Source: Gigantopelta aegis (lineage: Eukaryota; Mollusca; Gastropoda; Neomphalida; Peltospiridae). Taken from it: a stretch of 64,000 nucleotides of DNA. Below the pieces are notes generated by a model, which worked only from the letters and a program-made list of their open reading frames with translations, was not told where the DNA came from and made no database searches. This document shows positions 12,160 through 23,686 of the stretch, in pieces. Numbering within the stretch: position 1 is the first letter of the stretch; the number at the start of each line of letters is the position of its first letter. The DNA is taken from contig NC_054703.1 of NCBI RefSeq assembly GCF_016097555.1, positions 34,778,730-34,842,729 on the forward strand. The letters are read 5' to 3'. Both the position numbers and the translations under genes were made by a program.

Positions 12160-12352
12160 ACGACTGGTATATAAAAGGCCGTGTTATGTGTTATCATGTC
12201 TGTGCATATAAAAAATCCCTTGCTACTAAAAGAAAACTATAGCGGGTTTCCACTCTAAGACTATATGTCAAAATTACAAAATGTTTGACATTCAATAGCC
12301 GATGATTAATAAATCAACGTGCTCTAGTAGTGTCGTTAAACAAAACAAACCT
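12160..12352 (+). mobile_element. SINE-B2 fragment (5' truncated)
   Basis: 'gactggtatataaaaggccg' to 'ctctagtagtgtcgttaaac'; the head is missing. Confidence 0.75.
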
Positions 12353-12475
12353 CTTTTGGTGCAGTTTTTGGGACGAGGAAAACCTCAATCGGAGACTTTA
12401 TTAGAGGAACTGTCCTTGGTCTGTCGTCATTGTTAAGGCAGATTAATAGAAACTAATGACTAAACTACATATTAA

Positions 12476-12715
12476 AGAAAGAAAGAAAGAAATGTTTTAT
12501 TTAACGACGCACTCAACACATTTTATTTACGGTTATATGGCGTCAGCCATATGGTTAAGGACCACACAGATATTGAGAGAGGAAACCCGCTGTCGCCACT
12601 TCATGGGCTACTCTTTCCGATTAGCAGCAAGGGATCTTTTATTTGCGCTTCCCACGGGCAGGATAGCACAAACCACGGCCTTTGTTGAACCAGTAATGGA
12701 TCACTGGTCGGTGCA
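12476..12715 (-). mobile_element. Chimeric SINE (B1 tail, A-type middle)
   Basis: The tail side matches SINE-B1 ('tttaacgacgcactcaacac'), but the middle has SINE-A features ('tttgcgcttcccac', 'ggatcactggtcggtgcaag'). The head is truncated. Confidence 0.7.
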
Positions 12716-12979
12716 AGATTTTATTGTTTAGATTATCAATTTCCGTACATTCGAAGTGTCTTTGGTCATCCTGGTCTTTTTAATATCACAAAATGCATTT
12801 CTCATATTTTTTTTAAAACGCACGTGCGTCTGAGATGTAACAGTTATGGAGTCGAGGTTTAGTCTATTTTTAGAGGGTATTTCATCATTTCAAAGTCACA
12901 GACTCATGTTTCCATCAATTGTAACTTTAATCCAAATATGTTACAGGTTTGTAGATTAACTAAACGTAGTGTTAATTTT
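12716..12979. mobile_element. Family F MITE fragment
   Basis: Reverse-oriented match to the body at 2716-3000 ('gtgtctttggtcatcctggt', 'ttacaggtttgtagattaac') ending in the 51-bp-unit sequence 'taaacgtagtgttaatttt', where the next element has inserted. Confidence 0.65.
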
Positions 12980-13572
12980 CAATCTAATTAAAATTAGCTC
13001 CACTATTACATGTGGATCTAAAGACAGCCAGTTGGAGCTCATGTCCACCAATCAAAACCTTACTTGCAGAATCCTGCCGGTGATTTAAAAATAATTTGAA
13101 AACATTCCGAATTATCCTGAGGGTATACGACATGTTTCGTGTGAATTACAAATGCCTTAAAACATGTTTTATTTTATAAAATAAATAATCTGTAATGTAA
13201 AACTGAAGACTGATTTAGTTTTTTTTAATTTTATAAATAAATAAATAATTTTTAATGTAAAATTGAAGACTGATAACCCACCCCGTACGTATTGGTATGG
13301 TTCGCTGTACTGTGGCCATTAAAATAGACTCGCCCGATATTTTTAGAATTTGTATGCTCCCAAATAACGTTATAAAAGCCGAAGTGTGATTGGTCAATAT
13401 TTAAATTATTATTTACAGACGAAATGTTACCTGGACATTGGGGACTACGCAGTGTTGTTAGTTTTAAATCACTGGCAGGATTCTGCAAGTAAGGTTTTGA
13501 TTGGTGGACATGAGCTCCAACTGGCTGTCTTTAGATCCACATGTAATAGTGGAGCTAATTTTAACTAGATTG
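12980..13572. mobile_element. Long-inverted-repeat MITE, family M (Mutator-like), copy 1
   Basis: 593 bp, beginning CAATCTAATTAAAATTAGCT and ending in the inverted AATTTTAACTAGATTG. Arms are about 200 bp. A 10-bp target duplication, 'tgttaatttt', lies at 12970-12979 and 13573-13582. There is no transposase. Long arms and a 9-10-bp duplication fit Mutator-like elements. Confidence 0.85.
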
Positions 13573-13694
13573 TGTTAATTTTGTTAAAACATTTGTTGAT
13601 ATCAAAGCGATACTACGTACATTTTTCTTAACATCAGAAATGTGAGAACAGAATCACTATTTGACATTTATAATCATATTTAGTTTAGATGGGA

Positions 13695-14012
13695 GAAGAA
13701 AGTGGTTTATTTAACGACGCACCCAATACATTTTATTTACAGTTATATGGCGTCAGACATATGGTTAAGGACCACACAGATACTGAGAGAGGAAACCCGC
13801 TGTCGCCGCTTCATGGGCTACTCATTTCGGTTAGCAGCAAGGGATCTTTTATATGCACCATCCCACAGACAGGACAGTACATACAACGGCCTTTGTTACA
13901 CCAGTTGTGGAGCACTGACTGAAATAATCCAATGGGTCCACCGACGGGGATCGATCCTAGACCGACAGCGCATCAAGCGAACGCTTTACCACTGGGTTAC
14001 GTCCTGCCTCGC
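13695..14012 (-). mobile_element. SINE-B1, near full length
   Basis: 'tttatttaacgacgcaccca' at the 3' end through to the inverted head 'accactgggttacgtcctgc'. Confidence 0.85.
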
Positions 14013-14254
14013 ATGACAAATTAGTTCACATTCACGTGGAAAACAGATTATCATTATAATTTCTGAAATTACAAGCAAATTCGGTAAACCGTAGACATAC
14101 ATTTCCAATATCATTAAACACTATATTTAAAATACTGGGCCTAATTTCATTAAACATCGTGAGCCTAGCTTTGCAGGTAAACGTAAGTCTACGACTAAAC
14201 CACAATTCTTATTACCGTTATAGTACAACATATGATACATAGTTAGAAGTACAG

Positions 14255-14868
14255 CAATCTAATTAAAATTATCTCCACTATTACATGTGGATCTAACACC
14301 AGCCAGTTGGAGCTCATGTCCACCAATCAAAACCTTACTTGCAGAATCCTGCCAGTGATTTAAAAATAATTTGAAAACATTCCGAATTATCCTGAGGGTA
14401 TACGATATGTTTCATGTGAATTACGAATGCCTTATTTAATCTGATTGCTAACAACACTGCGTAGTCCCCAATGTCCAAGTAACATTTCGTCTGTAAATAA
14501 TAATTTAAATATTGACCAATCACACTTCGCCTTTTATAACGTTATTTGGGAGCATACAAATTCTAAAAATATCGGGCGAGTCTATTTTAGTGGCCGCAGT
14601 ACAGCGAACCATACCAATACGTACGGGGTGGTTTATCAGTCTTCAATTTTACATTAAAAATTATTTATTTTATAAAATAAAACATGTTTTAAGGCATTCG
14701 TAATTCACACGAAACATGTCGTATACCCTCAGGATAATTCGGCATGTTTTTAAATTATTTTTAAATCACTGGCAGGATTCTGCAAGTAAGGTTTTGATTG
14801 GTGGACATGGCTCCAACTGGCTGGTGTTAGTTCCACATGTAATAGTGGAGCTAATTTTAATTAGATTG
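14255..14868. mobile_element. Family M MITE, copy 2
   Basis: 614 bp with the same inverted ends as copy 1. Exact 9-bp duplication 'gaagtacag' lies at 14246-14254 and 14869-14877. The interior is the reverse complement of much of copy 1. Confidence 0.9.
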
Positions 14869-14877
14869 GAAGTACAG

Positions 14878-15825
14878 GTATCTCACTACTATTGATTATA
14901 CATTGGTGACGGTACAAATATAAAGCCAAGCACTGACTAAATTATTAACAGTAGGTGCTATATACTACCTGACATGAAGAGAACGGCCTCTGTGACAGGA
15001 TTTAAGCAAATAAAATTGATACTTCGCCACCTACAATTTCAATTATCCAGTCTCCTAAGCACATGGGCTAATGGAGGGGAGGCTACTCTCGTTAAATATA
15101 TGTACCACAGGCATAGTAAACAATGGTCTTGCCTGTAGCTAAGCAGATATGCATCTGTCAATTTGATATGCCAAAATCAAGAGGCAATGTTACCCTTCCA
15201 ATATTTCATAATCATACTGTCAAGTCTGTTCAGACACCAACATAATAAAATAAAGAAAAGAGGTACTCTTTTTCATAGAACTAAATTCGTCACGTCGCTC
15301 ATTGGCTGAAATAGCGGTGTGATCCCTATACATATTTCATTTCATTTCGTCCTTAAACTGCTCCATGTTCCGTAATGATGTAATTTTCTTACGTGAAATA
15401 GATGCCGAACTCTTGTAAATACATGCCCGATATACCTGCTAGTCGCAGACGTAACCTTTCGCAGGCTTTCACAGCTGTGCACCCTAACAGCCTTAACGAG
15501 TCCACTCACGTGGACATATAGATCGGACTTTAAACTTTTAGACCTTTGTTCAAACTTTTATGTCAAAATTACTTTTTTTTAATATTATTAAATAGTCCGA
15601 TCATCTCTTCTTTCTCTTATTTATTTTTTTGGACTGTCCTTCTAAATTGCTCCAGATTATATCAATATTCGGCCGAGCAGTCAATTCTTTTTTATGTTTT
15701 TGGCTTGTAACTCAAAATTCTGCCCATTTTTAACTCTAATAATTTTAATAACAAGCAGTTTCTAGTATTTTTCCGGCCTATAGTGACCATTGTTTGGCTT
15801 GTCTCATGTCGGGTTGCGGCGGTTG
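14878..15825. other. No gene recognised before assembly gap
   Basis: Mostly unique sequence. 15414-15485 shares a repeat ('agtcgcagacgtaa') with 20760-20800. No exon of the DCST-like gene was found here. Confidence 0.4.
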
Positions 15826-16025
15826 NNNNNNNNNNNNNNNNNNNNNNNNNNNNNNNNNNNNNNNNNNNNNNNNNNNNNNNNNNNNNNNNNNNNNNNNNNN
15901 NNNNNNNNNNNNNNNNNNNNNNNNNNNNNNNNNNNNNNNNNNNNNNNNNNNNNNNNNNNNNNNNNNNNNNNNNNNNNNNNNNNNNNNNNNNNNNNNNNNN
16001 NNNNNNNNNNNNNNNNNNNNNNNNN
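15826..16025. other. Assembly gap of exactly 200 N
   Basis: A round-length run of N at the edge of the 54-bp array, so the true array length is unknown. Frames drawn through it are meaningless. Confidence 0.98.
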
Positions 16026-17256
16026 GATACACATACCTACAGACAGGACACTAACTATAATAACAAAGGGTGGGGTACTGATACACATACCTACAGACAG
16101 GACACTAGCTATAATAACAAAGGGTGGGGTACTGATACACATACATGCAGACAGGACACTAACTATAATAACAAAGGGTGGGGTACTGATACACATACCT
16201 ACAGACAGGACACTAGCTATAATAACAAAGGGTGGGGTACTGATACACATACCTACAGACAGGACACTAACTATAATAACAAAGGGTGGGGTACTGATAC
16301 ACATACCTACAGACAGGACACTAACTATAATAACAAAGGGTGGGGTACTGATACACATACCTACAGACAGGACACTAGCTATAATAACAAGGGTGGGGTA
16401 CTGATACACATACCTACAGACAGGACACTAACTATAATAAGGGTGGGTACGGATACACATACCTACAGACAGGACACTAGCTATAATAACAAAGGGTGGG
16501 GTACTGATACACATACCTACAGACAGGACACTAACTATAATAACAAAGGGTGGGGTACTGATACACATACCTACAGACAGGACACTAGCTATAATAACAA
16601 AGGGAGGGTACTGATACACATACCTACAGACAGGACACTAACTATAATAACAAAGGGTGGGGTACTGATACACATACCTACAGACAGGACACTAACTATA
16701 ATAACAAAGGGAGGGTACTGATACACATACCTACAGACAGGACACTAGCTATAATAACAAAGGGTGGGGTACTGATACACATACCTACAGACAGGACACT
16801 AGCTATAATAACAAAGGGTGGGGTACTGATACACATACCTACAGACAGGACACTACCTATAATAACAAAGGGTGGGGTACTGATACACATACCTACAGAC
16901 AGGACACTAGCTATAATAACAAAGGGTGGGGTACTGATACACATACCTACAGACAGGACACTACCTATAATAACAAAGGGTGGGGTACTGATACACATAC
17001 CTACAGACAGGACACTAGCTATAATAACAAAGGGTGGGGTACTGATACACATACCTACAGACAGGACACTAACTATAATAACAAAGGGTGGGGTACTGAT
17101 ACACATACCTACAGACAGGACACTAACTATAATAACAAAGGGTGGGGTACTGATACACATACCTATAGACAGGACACTAACTATAATAACAAAGGGTGGG
17201 TACTGATACACATACCTACAGACAGGACACTAACTATAATAACAAAGGGTGGGGTA
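16026..17256. repeat. 54-bp minisatellite, about 23 units
   Basis: Unit gatacacatacctacagaca + ggacactaactataataac + aaagggtggggtact. Alternating gacactaac/gacactagc/gacactacc variants form a loose higher-order pattern. 54 is a multiple of 3, which gives repeat-encoded frames on both strands. Confidence 0.95.
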
Positions 17257-17257
17257 C

Positions 17258-17640
17258 AGAGCTTGGTGGTATACCGTACATACCGTTCGGTATCAGTATT
17301 ATGTCATTACCGATTTACCGTACCGAGCAAATTTCAAAATACCGAAATTTCGGTATTGAAAAATATTTAACGGAAATCACAAATAATATATCTGACGAAC
17401 GCAAAATGTGTTGGTATAAATCAGAGAAGAGCTTTGTGTATGGAATTGAATTGTATTGAGATGAAATTCACGGGTGAGTCATAACACAGGCATGCATTTA
17501 AAGCAGAGTATACCGAAAATAGCGCTCGATATCGGTATCGTGTCAATACCGAATACTGTACTGATACCGAGGTAAATCATCCCCAAAATACCGATATCTA
17601 TATCGAAACTCAAATTTCAATACCGCCCAGCTTCTTTTAT
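17258..17640. repeat. Repeat rich in ACCG/CGGT words, possible foldback element
   Basis: Ends are loosely inverted: 'gagcttggtggtataccgta' and 'caataccgcccagcttct'. Many short inverted words occur between ('ggtatcggtat', 'ataccgat'). Confidence 0.55.
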
Positions 17641-17644
17641 ATGG

Positions 17645-17960
17645 AAGGAAGGAAATGTTTTATTTAACGACGCACTCAACACATATTATTTACGGTTATA
17701 CGGATTCAGACATATTGTTAAAGACCACACAGATATAGAAAGGAAACCTGCTGTCGTAACTTCATGGGCTACTCTTTTCGATTAGTACCAAGGCATCTTT
17801 TATATGCACCATCCCACAGACAGGATAGTATATACCACGGCCTTTGTTACACTAGTTGTGGAGCACTGGCTGGAACAAGAAATCGCACAATGGGGCCATC
17901 GACGGGGATCGATCCTAAATTGACCGCGAATCATGCGAGTGCTTTACCACTGGGCCACCC
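17645..17960 (-). mobile_element. SINE-B1
   Basis: Full-length minus copy from 'atgttttatttaacgacgca' to the head side 'gctttaccactgggccaccc', which has been replaced by a C run. Confidence 0.82.
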
Positions 17961-18079
17961 CCCCCCCCCCCTTTATGGGGAGAAAGGAGCAGTCAACGTA
18001 CGTGCAAAAACTATTTTTATATGCAATGCCGTGTTATGATTGTTGCTTCAAACACGTTTTATTTAATTTTATCCCAATC

Positions 18080-18268
18080 AATGCAGCACGATTGGTACAT
18101 CAAAGGCCGTGGTATATGCTGTTCTGTTTGTGGGAAAAATGCTTATAAAAGACTCCTGCTCCTAATGGAAAAATGCAGCAGGTTTCCGATAAATCTGTGT
18201 AAAAAATCGCCAAATAGACGATGATTAATAAATCAAATGTGCTCTAGTAGTGTTGTTAACAAAACAAG
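18080..18268 (+). mobile_element. SINE-B2 fragment
   Basis: Starts within the SINE ('aatgcagcacgattggtaca') and ends 'ctctagtagtgttgttaac'. Confidence 0.72.
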
Positions 18269-18367
18269 AGAGATAGACAGACAGCTAAAAAAACCCGTTA
18301 ACTAAACAAATAAACTAAAACTTTAGGGACCTAATAAATAAATTGTAAAAAATAGCTGTAGTTTTTC

Positions 18368-18447
18368 GTTATTATTATTATTGTTGTTGTTGTTGTTGTT
18401 GTTGTTGTTATTATTATTATTTTGTTGTTGTTGTTGCTGTTGTTATA
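18368..18447. repeat. (TTA/TTG)n microsatellite
   Basis: Trinucleotide repeat in the DCST-like intron just downstream of the exon 9 donor. Confidence 0.9.
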
Positions 18448-18457
18448 AGCGACCTAC

Positions 18458-18612
18458 TTTCTCAACACTATGATGAAGGTGAAGGCCAACAGACGCTTCA
18501 TGACGGTCATGACAAACTTCATGATTCGCGCTTTCTCCTCAAACATGCGCATCGTCGCCTTCCGCGCATGCTCAGCACTCATGTAGTTCAGATCCTGTTG
18601 TGAGTTCACGAC
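18458..18612 (-). CDS. DCST-like: DCST-like exon 9 (helical stalk and membrane segment)
   Basis: Residues 420-470, phase 0 in. The acceptor is ttctttgtcag. It reads VVNSQQDLNYMSAEHARKAT, then MRMFEEKARIMKFVMTVMKR, then LLAFTFIIVLR. This is the helical stalk plus start of the next membrane helix seen before the 'FDNxYI' motif of the family. The chosen donor is aa|gtaggt (phase 2). Reading through the donor instead gives K and a TAG stop; splicing is preferred because the conserved C-terminal third would otherwise be absent. No later exon was recognised between here and base 1. Confidence 0.8.
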
Positions 18613-18651
18613 CTGACAAAGAAAATCAATATAAACAACAATAACTAAAAT

Positions 18652-18824
<173 letters not shown>

Positions 18825-18825
18825 C

Positions 18826-20345
18826 TCTCGTGTTTTTCGGTATCGTTAATATCATATATTAGGAATAAAAATTGTATTATGCGAGCTTCTGGCGAGCATA
18901 ATACATTATTTTTATTCCTAATATATGATATTGACGATACCGAAATACACGAGGGTAATAATCTCTTTATCATATAAGCTCAAGCTTAATACAGTGTGCT
19001 TTTGTAAACTGTACACACAACTTTAATTCCAGTCCGCCATTACTAGATATTCAAATGAAGTAAGAATATGTGGCGCAGTGTATTTTTTAATGGAAATGAC
19101 GTCGAACTCGAATGACGTCATTTTGAATGTCCTTACATCAAAATAAAGTTATGCCTAACTTTTTGTGTTTTCTGAACGCTGGACAGCTTTCAGTGTCAAA
19201 TTGCCATTGAAATGTTTTTATTTGATGACTATGAATGCATACGTCAATCATGGAGTGTCACCCAAGTACGTTTGCTTAAATGTCAATAAACCTAGTGCCG
19301 AGACCTCTACTAATTTACATCTAACATGCAAAGTTATCAAATTCTTAAAGTATGTGATCTGAAAAATATCACATACTTTGATTGCACTGAAAATGTAAAA
19401 TATTATATGATAAATTTGACACTGAAAGCTGTCCAGCGTTCAGAAAATAAAAAACGTTACGCGTAACTTTATTTTGATGTAAGGACATCCAAAATGACGT
19501 CATTCGAGTTTGACGTCATTTCCATTCAAAAATACACCGCGCCACATATTCTTACGTCATTTGAATATCTAGTAATGGCGGACTGGAATTAAAGTTGCGT
19601 GTACAGTTTACAAAAACACGTTGTATTAAGCTTGAGCTTATATGATAAAGAGATTGTTACCCTCGTGTATTTCGGTATCATCAATATCATGTATGATATA
19701 ATATAATATATGATATTGACGATATCGAAAAACACTCTGGTAATAACCTCTATTTATCATATAATATCTTACATTTTCAGTGCAATCAAAGTATGTGATA
19801 TTTTTTAGATCACATTCTTTAAGAATTTGATAACTTTGCAAATTAGATGTAAATTAATCGAGGTCTCGGCACTAAGTTTATTGACATTTAAGCAAACATA
19901 CTTGGGTGACACTTCATGATTGACGTATGCATTCATAGTCATCAAATAAAAACATTTCAATGGCAGTTTGACACTGAAAGCTGTCCAGCGTTCAGAAAAC
20001 ACAAAACGTTAGGCATAACTTTGTTTTGATGTAAGGACATCCAGAATGACGTTATTCGAGTTTGACATCATTTCCATTCAAAAATACACCGCGCCACACA
20101 TTCTTACCTCATTTGAATATCTAGTAATGGCGGACTGGAATTAAAGTTGCGTGTACAGTTTATAAAAGCACGTTATATTAAGCTTGAGCCTATATGATAA
20201 AGAGATTATTACCCTCGTGTATTTCGGTATCGTCAATATCATATATTACGAATAAAAATAATGTATTATGCTCGTCAGAGGCTCGCATAATACAATTTTT
20301 ATTCCTAATATATGATATTGACGATACCGAAAAACACTCTGGTAA
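18826..20345. repeat. 1.5-kb long inverted repeat of a foldback element
   Basis: The left arm (18826-19405) is repeated in reverse from 19740 to 20345, with a shorter third arm at 19405-19735. Arm tips are themselves palindromes ('ttcggtatcg...cgataccgaa' around 'gcgagcataatac'). A 65-codon frame survives in both main arms (19165-19362 plus, 19805-20002 minus). TGACGTCA sites occur in each arm or as decayed forms. Confidence 0.85.
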
Positions 20346-20350
20346 TAACC

Positions 20351-20357
<7 letters not shown>

Positions 20358-20441
<84 letters not shown>
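20358..20441. repeat. (TA)n microsatellite
   Basis: About 42 TA units inside the DCST-like intron, adjoining the inverted repeat. Confidence 0.97.
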
Positions 20442-20443
<2 letters not shown>

Positions 20444-20511
20444 GAAATCAGACATTACTTAAATTTCATTGTTTAGGTTATTAATGTCCGTATTCCGAAG
20501 TGTTTCCGGTG

Positions 20512-20798
20512 ATTCTGGGCCAAATTTCACAAAACATCGTAAGCCTAGTTTTGCAGGTAAACGCAGGGGTAAAGCACTATAGAAACTTAAAGAAAAGGAG
20601 TTTTAGACTATTAACTACTCAGTTTGCCCCCCCCCCCCCCCCCCCCCAACAAAAAAATCCTAGCTACGGCCCTGTATTATAGTATTACAAATATAGTTAA
20701 AAGTACATGTATGTCATTTTCTTTTGCCAAACACGTGTATACGCACGACCGGTATAACTGTTAGTCGCAGACGTAAACTTACGCATAGCTTCGAGGTA
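20512..20798. repeat. Dispersed repeats with C run
   Basis: 20515-20565 matches 14140-14190 ('aacatcgtaagcctagtttt'). 20575-20690 matches 23255-23372, including the C run and 'aatcctagctacggccctg'. 20760-20798 matches 15414-15480. Confidence 0.65.
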
Positions 20799-20799
20799 A

Positions 20800-21312
20800 C
20801 CCGGGCCTTGTACTACATGAGTCAAGACCATTCGTTTATTAACAGCCTCTTCGTCATCTGATGTAAGTCCGTGCCATGGATCACGGTTACAACAGCCAAG
20901 GAAGGGCGTTCGTCTCAGCGTCTCACTTGGTTTATTTTTTATCTCTACCTTTGTTATCATTATCCCTGAGCAGTGACTTGTACCTATCTACAGTCCCTTT
21001 GTGAATATTCAATTCATCTTGTCCAATTATCAGTTTGTTCAAGCAATCTTGGAAAGCAAACCTTTCATCGGTACCAGCCATACCTACAATGCTTGGAGGT
21101 AGAAGTGTTAGTGGTTCAGTCAACCAATAACTTTTACCACAGGTAGTTGGACCGTGAAGGATATAAGCATTCCTGCCATTCTCCAATTGTTTCAAGACAA
21201 GGAGCACCTTGGCAGATTCAACCGTTGGGTCAAGACCCGCATCTTCACACCAGAGAATCCAGTCAACTGCGCTCTCTCCAGGACTCGCGACGGGAAATTT
21301 ATGTTCTTTTGG
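20800..21312 (-). pseudogene. Endogenous parvovirus-like NS1 helicase fragment (fossil)
   Basis: A fossil of the superfamily 3 helicase part of a parvovirus-like NS1 (Parvoviridae, densovirus-like side). It shows a Walker A motif, LHGPTTCGKS, the following FAFQDCLNKLIIGQDEL Walker B region, and further on RTPFLGCCNRDPW, the sensor-like part. Only this middle part of the gene is present; the nickase part, capsid genes and terminal hairpins are not seen. It is broken, with roughly one or two breaks, and a SINE adjoins one side. It lies in the intron between DCST-like exons 8 and 9, on the same strand. Retained frame length suggests a middle-aged insertion. Another SF3-helicase virus family is a less likely source. 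Confidence 0.65.
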
Positions 21313-21315
21313 AGA

Positions 21316-21682
21316 AATGCTTTATTTAACGACGTACTCAACACATTTTATTTACGGTTATATGGTGTCAGACACACACAGATTTTTGAGAGGAAACCCG
21401 CTGTCGCCACTACATGCGCTACTCTTTCCGATTAGCAGCAAGGGATCTTTTATTTGCGCTTCCCACAGGCAGGATAGCACAAACCATGGCCTTTGTTGAA
21501 CCAGTTATGGATCACTGGTCGGTGCAAGTGGTTTACACCTACCCACTAAGCCTTCCGGAGCACTCACTCAGGGTTTGGAGTCGGTATCTGGATTAAAAAT
21601 CCCATGCCTCGACTGGGATCCGAACCCATTACCTACCAGCCTGTAGACCGATGGCCTAACCATGACGCCACCGAGAAGTAAC
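21316..21682 (-). mobile_element. Chimeric SINE (B1 tail, A head)
   Basis: The 3' end is SINE-B1 ('tttaacgacgtactcaacac'). The middle and head are SINE-A ('gactgggatccgaacccatt', 'catgacgccaccgag'). A full-length chimera. Confidence 0.82.
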
Positions 21683-22135
21683 GGTTATGGAAACAAGCTG
21701 TAAATAATATTTTCCTGTTTGAACATCGTGTAGACTCTTCGTTTCATTCTGTTGTAACTTTATCCAAATGTGTTACAGGTTAACCAAAATTAGTTTCCAT
21801 TTTTACGGAAACTAGGGCTTGCGACTTTAATTTATAAAAAAAACAAAAACAAAAAAACCAACAACAACAACAACCCAGATATAATGCGCGTCTGCAATTT
21901 ATGCAAGAGGGGAGTGGGGATCCGACTGTGGGGGCGTCGAGACATGCTGCACCGGAAATACATTTAAAAATAGAAAATTTATTTGATGAGGACAGATCGC
22001 CCCAACCACCACCCCCACCCCACCCCCTCCACACGCGTTTGGATCCGTTTATATTGCGTGCGTTCGTATGTGCGTGCGTGCGTGTTTTTGGCGGGTAATG
22101 TAATTACGCCTGTGTATAGGTTTCCTCTCCGTCAA
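21683..22135. other. Family F fragment, then unassigned sequence
   Basis: 21700-21785 matches the family F body ('tgttgtaactttatccaaat', 'gtgttacaggtt'). The rest contains short C- and A-rich tracts and no gene. Confidence 0.45.
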
Positions 22136-22139
22136 TCTA

Positions 22140-22289
22140 GTCTGTGTGTCTGTCTGTATGTATGTATTGATGTATGTATGTATTTCTTGTCTGTCTGTCT
22201 GTCTGTGTGTATGTATGTATGTATGTATGTATGTATGTATGTATGTATGTATGTATGTATGTATGTATGTATGTATGAATGTATGCATG

Positions 22290-22323
<34 letters not shown>

Positions 22324-22505
22324 ATGTATGTATATATGTCTGTCTGTGTGACTATCTGTCTGTCTATCTGTCTGTCTGTATGTCTGTCTATCTGACTGTT
22401 TGTGACTGTCTGTCTGTATATATGTGTGTGACTGTCTGTCTTTGTCTGTCTGTCTGCCTGTGTGACTGTCTTTCTCTGTGTCTGTCTGTCGTTCTGTCCG
22501 TTCTT
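22140..22505. repeat. (TGTA/TCTG)n microsatellite
   Basis: Compound tetranucleotide repeat. Frames on both strands are artefacts. Confidence 0.95.
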
Positions 22506-22549
22506 CTGTCCCACATATTGTTTTCCGGACCTTTTTCCCACGATGTCTC

Positions 22550-22830
22550 AAAGATATTGAGCTGAAATGTTGTTTATAGTTTTATTGAATATTGTTACAG
22601 ATCAAGTGGCGATTTACTAATTGTTGACAGAGTTGTGGCCCTTGAACCTAGGAGATATATTTAAAAAAAGTTTTTCACATTTTTTTCGCAATGCCTCAAG
22701 AAATGGACCTAAACGTGTGTGTGTAGCATTACTATGTACTGTTACAGATCAAGTTTCACTTTCGTGGCGATTTATCCGTTTTTCAACAAGTTATGGCCCT
22801 TGAACTTACGAAATATGAAGAAGAAAAAAT
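22550..22830. repeat. Two diverged tandem units of ~165 bp
   Basis: 'attgttacagatcaagtggc' to 'gttgtggcccttgaacctag' (22598-22650) recurs at 22738-22808 as 'actgttacagatcaagtttc' and 'gttatggcccttgaacttac'. Confidence 0.7.
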
Positions 22831-22844
22831 TGACCTGGGATGCC

Positions 22845-23640
22845 ATTAAACATTCATTCATTCGTGCATTCATTCATTCATCCATCGATCTATTGATTAT
22901 GCATTCATTCATACTTTCATTTATTCCTTGATCCACACATCCATTCATGTCATTATTCATGTTTTCATTCATGCATGCTTCCATTCATTCATTCATCCAT
23001 TCATCCATCCATTCGTTCATCCATCCATTCGTTCATTCATCCTGTCCCGTATTCAATATTTATTGATACACCAACACATACACACATAAGACACCGGATA
23101 TTGGGATGCAGCCTCTATCTTCTATAAGTTACTGGCCTGTCGAATGTCATGCGAATTCGTTCAGTAGATTCGAAACCTGCCAATTGAAACTTGGTGTTTT
23201 TAAAAATTGTACAAAGATACACTGCTTCCCCCCCCCCACAGAAAAAATCCGGAAAGCATTATAGAAACTTAAAGAAAATTCTCTTCTTAACTGTTAAAGG
23301 AGTTTTAGACTATTAACTACTTAGTTGCCCCCCCCCACCCCAAACAAAAAATCCTAGCTACGACCCTGAGTTCCATGCACTTTCATTTATTTATTCATTC
23401 ATTCATTCATTCATTCATTCATTCATTCATTCATTCATTCATCCATTCATCCATTCATTCATCCTGTCCCGTATTCAATAATTATTGATACACCAGCACA
23501 GACACACATAATACACCGGATATTGGACTGTCGAATGCCATGCGAATCGGTGCAGTAGGCTTAAAACCTGCCATTTGACACTTGGAATTTTGTTAATATT
23601 GTAAAAAGATACACAAACGTACACCGGATATTGCAATGCA
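22845..23640. repeat. (ATTC)n tracts with a duplicated ~150-bp segment
   Basis: (ATTC)n at 22850-23040 and 23385-23460 is each followed by 'cctgtcccgtattcaata' and 'acaccggatattgg'. A C-run repeat (23230-23372) lies between. Confidence 0.8.
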
Positions 23641-23686
23641 GCCTCTTGTCTCGTATAGAGATACACCGCTCAGTTACGTGACTGAC

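Noticed and set aside
16026-17211. Long frames on both strands in the 54-bp array
   Set aside because: Unit length is a multiple of 3 and some frames run through the N gap; open on both strands, so artefact.
18455-18457. TAG right after DCST-like exon 9 as the true stop
   Set aside because: It overlaps a good donor (gtaggt), and stopping there would drop the conserved C-terminal third; a splice is more likely.
19165-20002. Paired 65-codon frames as host genes
   Set aside because: They lie in the two arms of one inverted repeat with no splice or start context; kept only as an observation.
20697-20800. Open sequence left of the NS1 fossil as part of it
   Set aside because: It matches a dispersed repeat also found at 15414-15480, so it was left out of the fossil.
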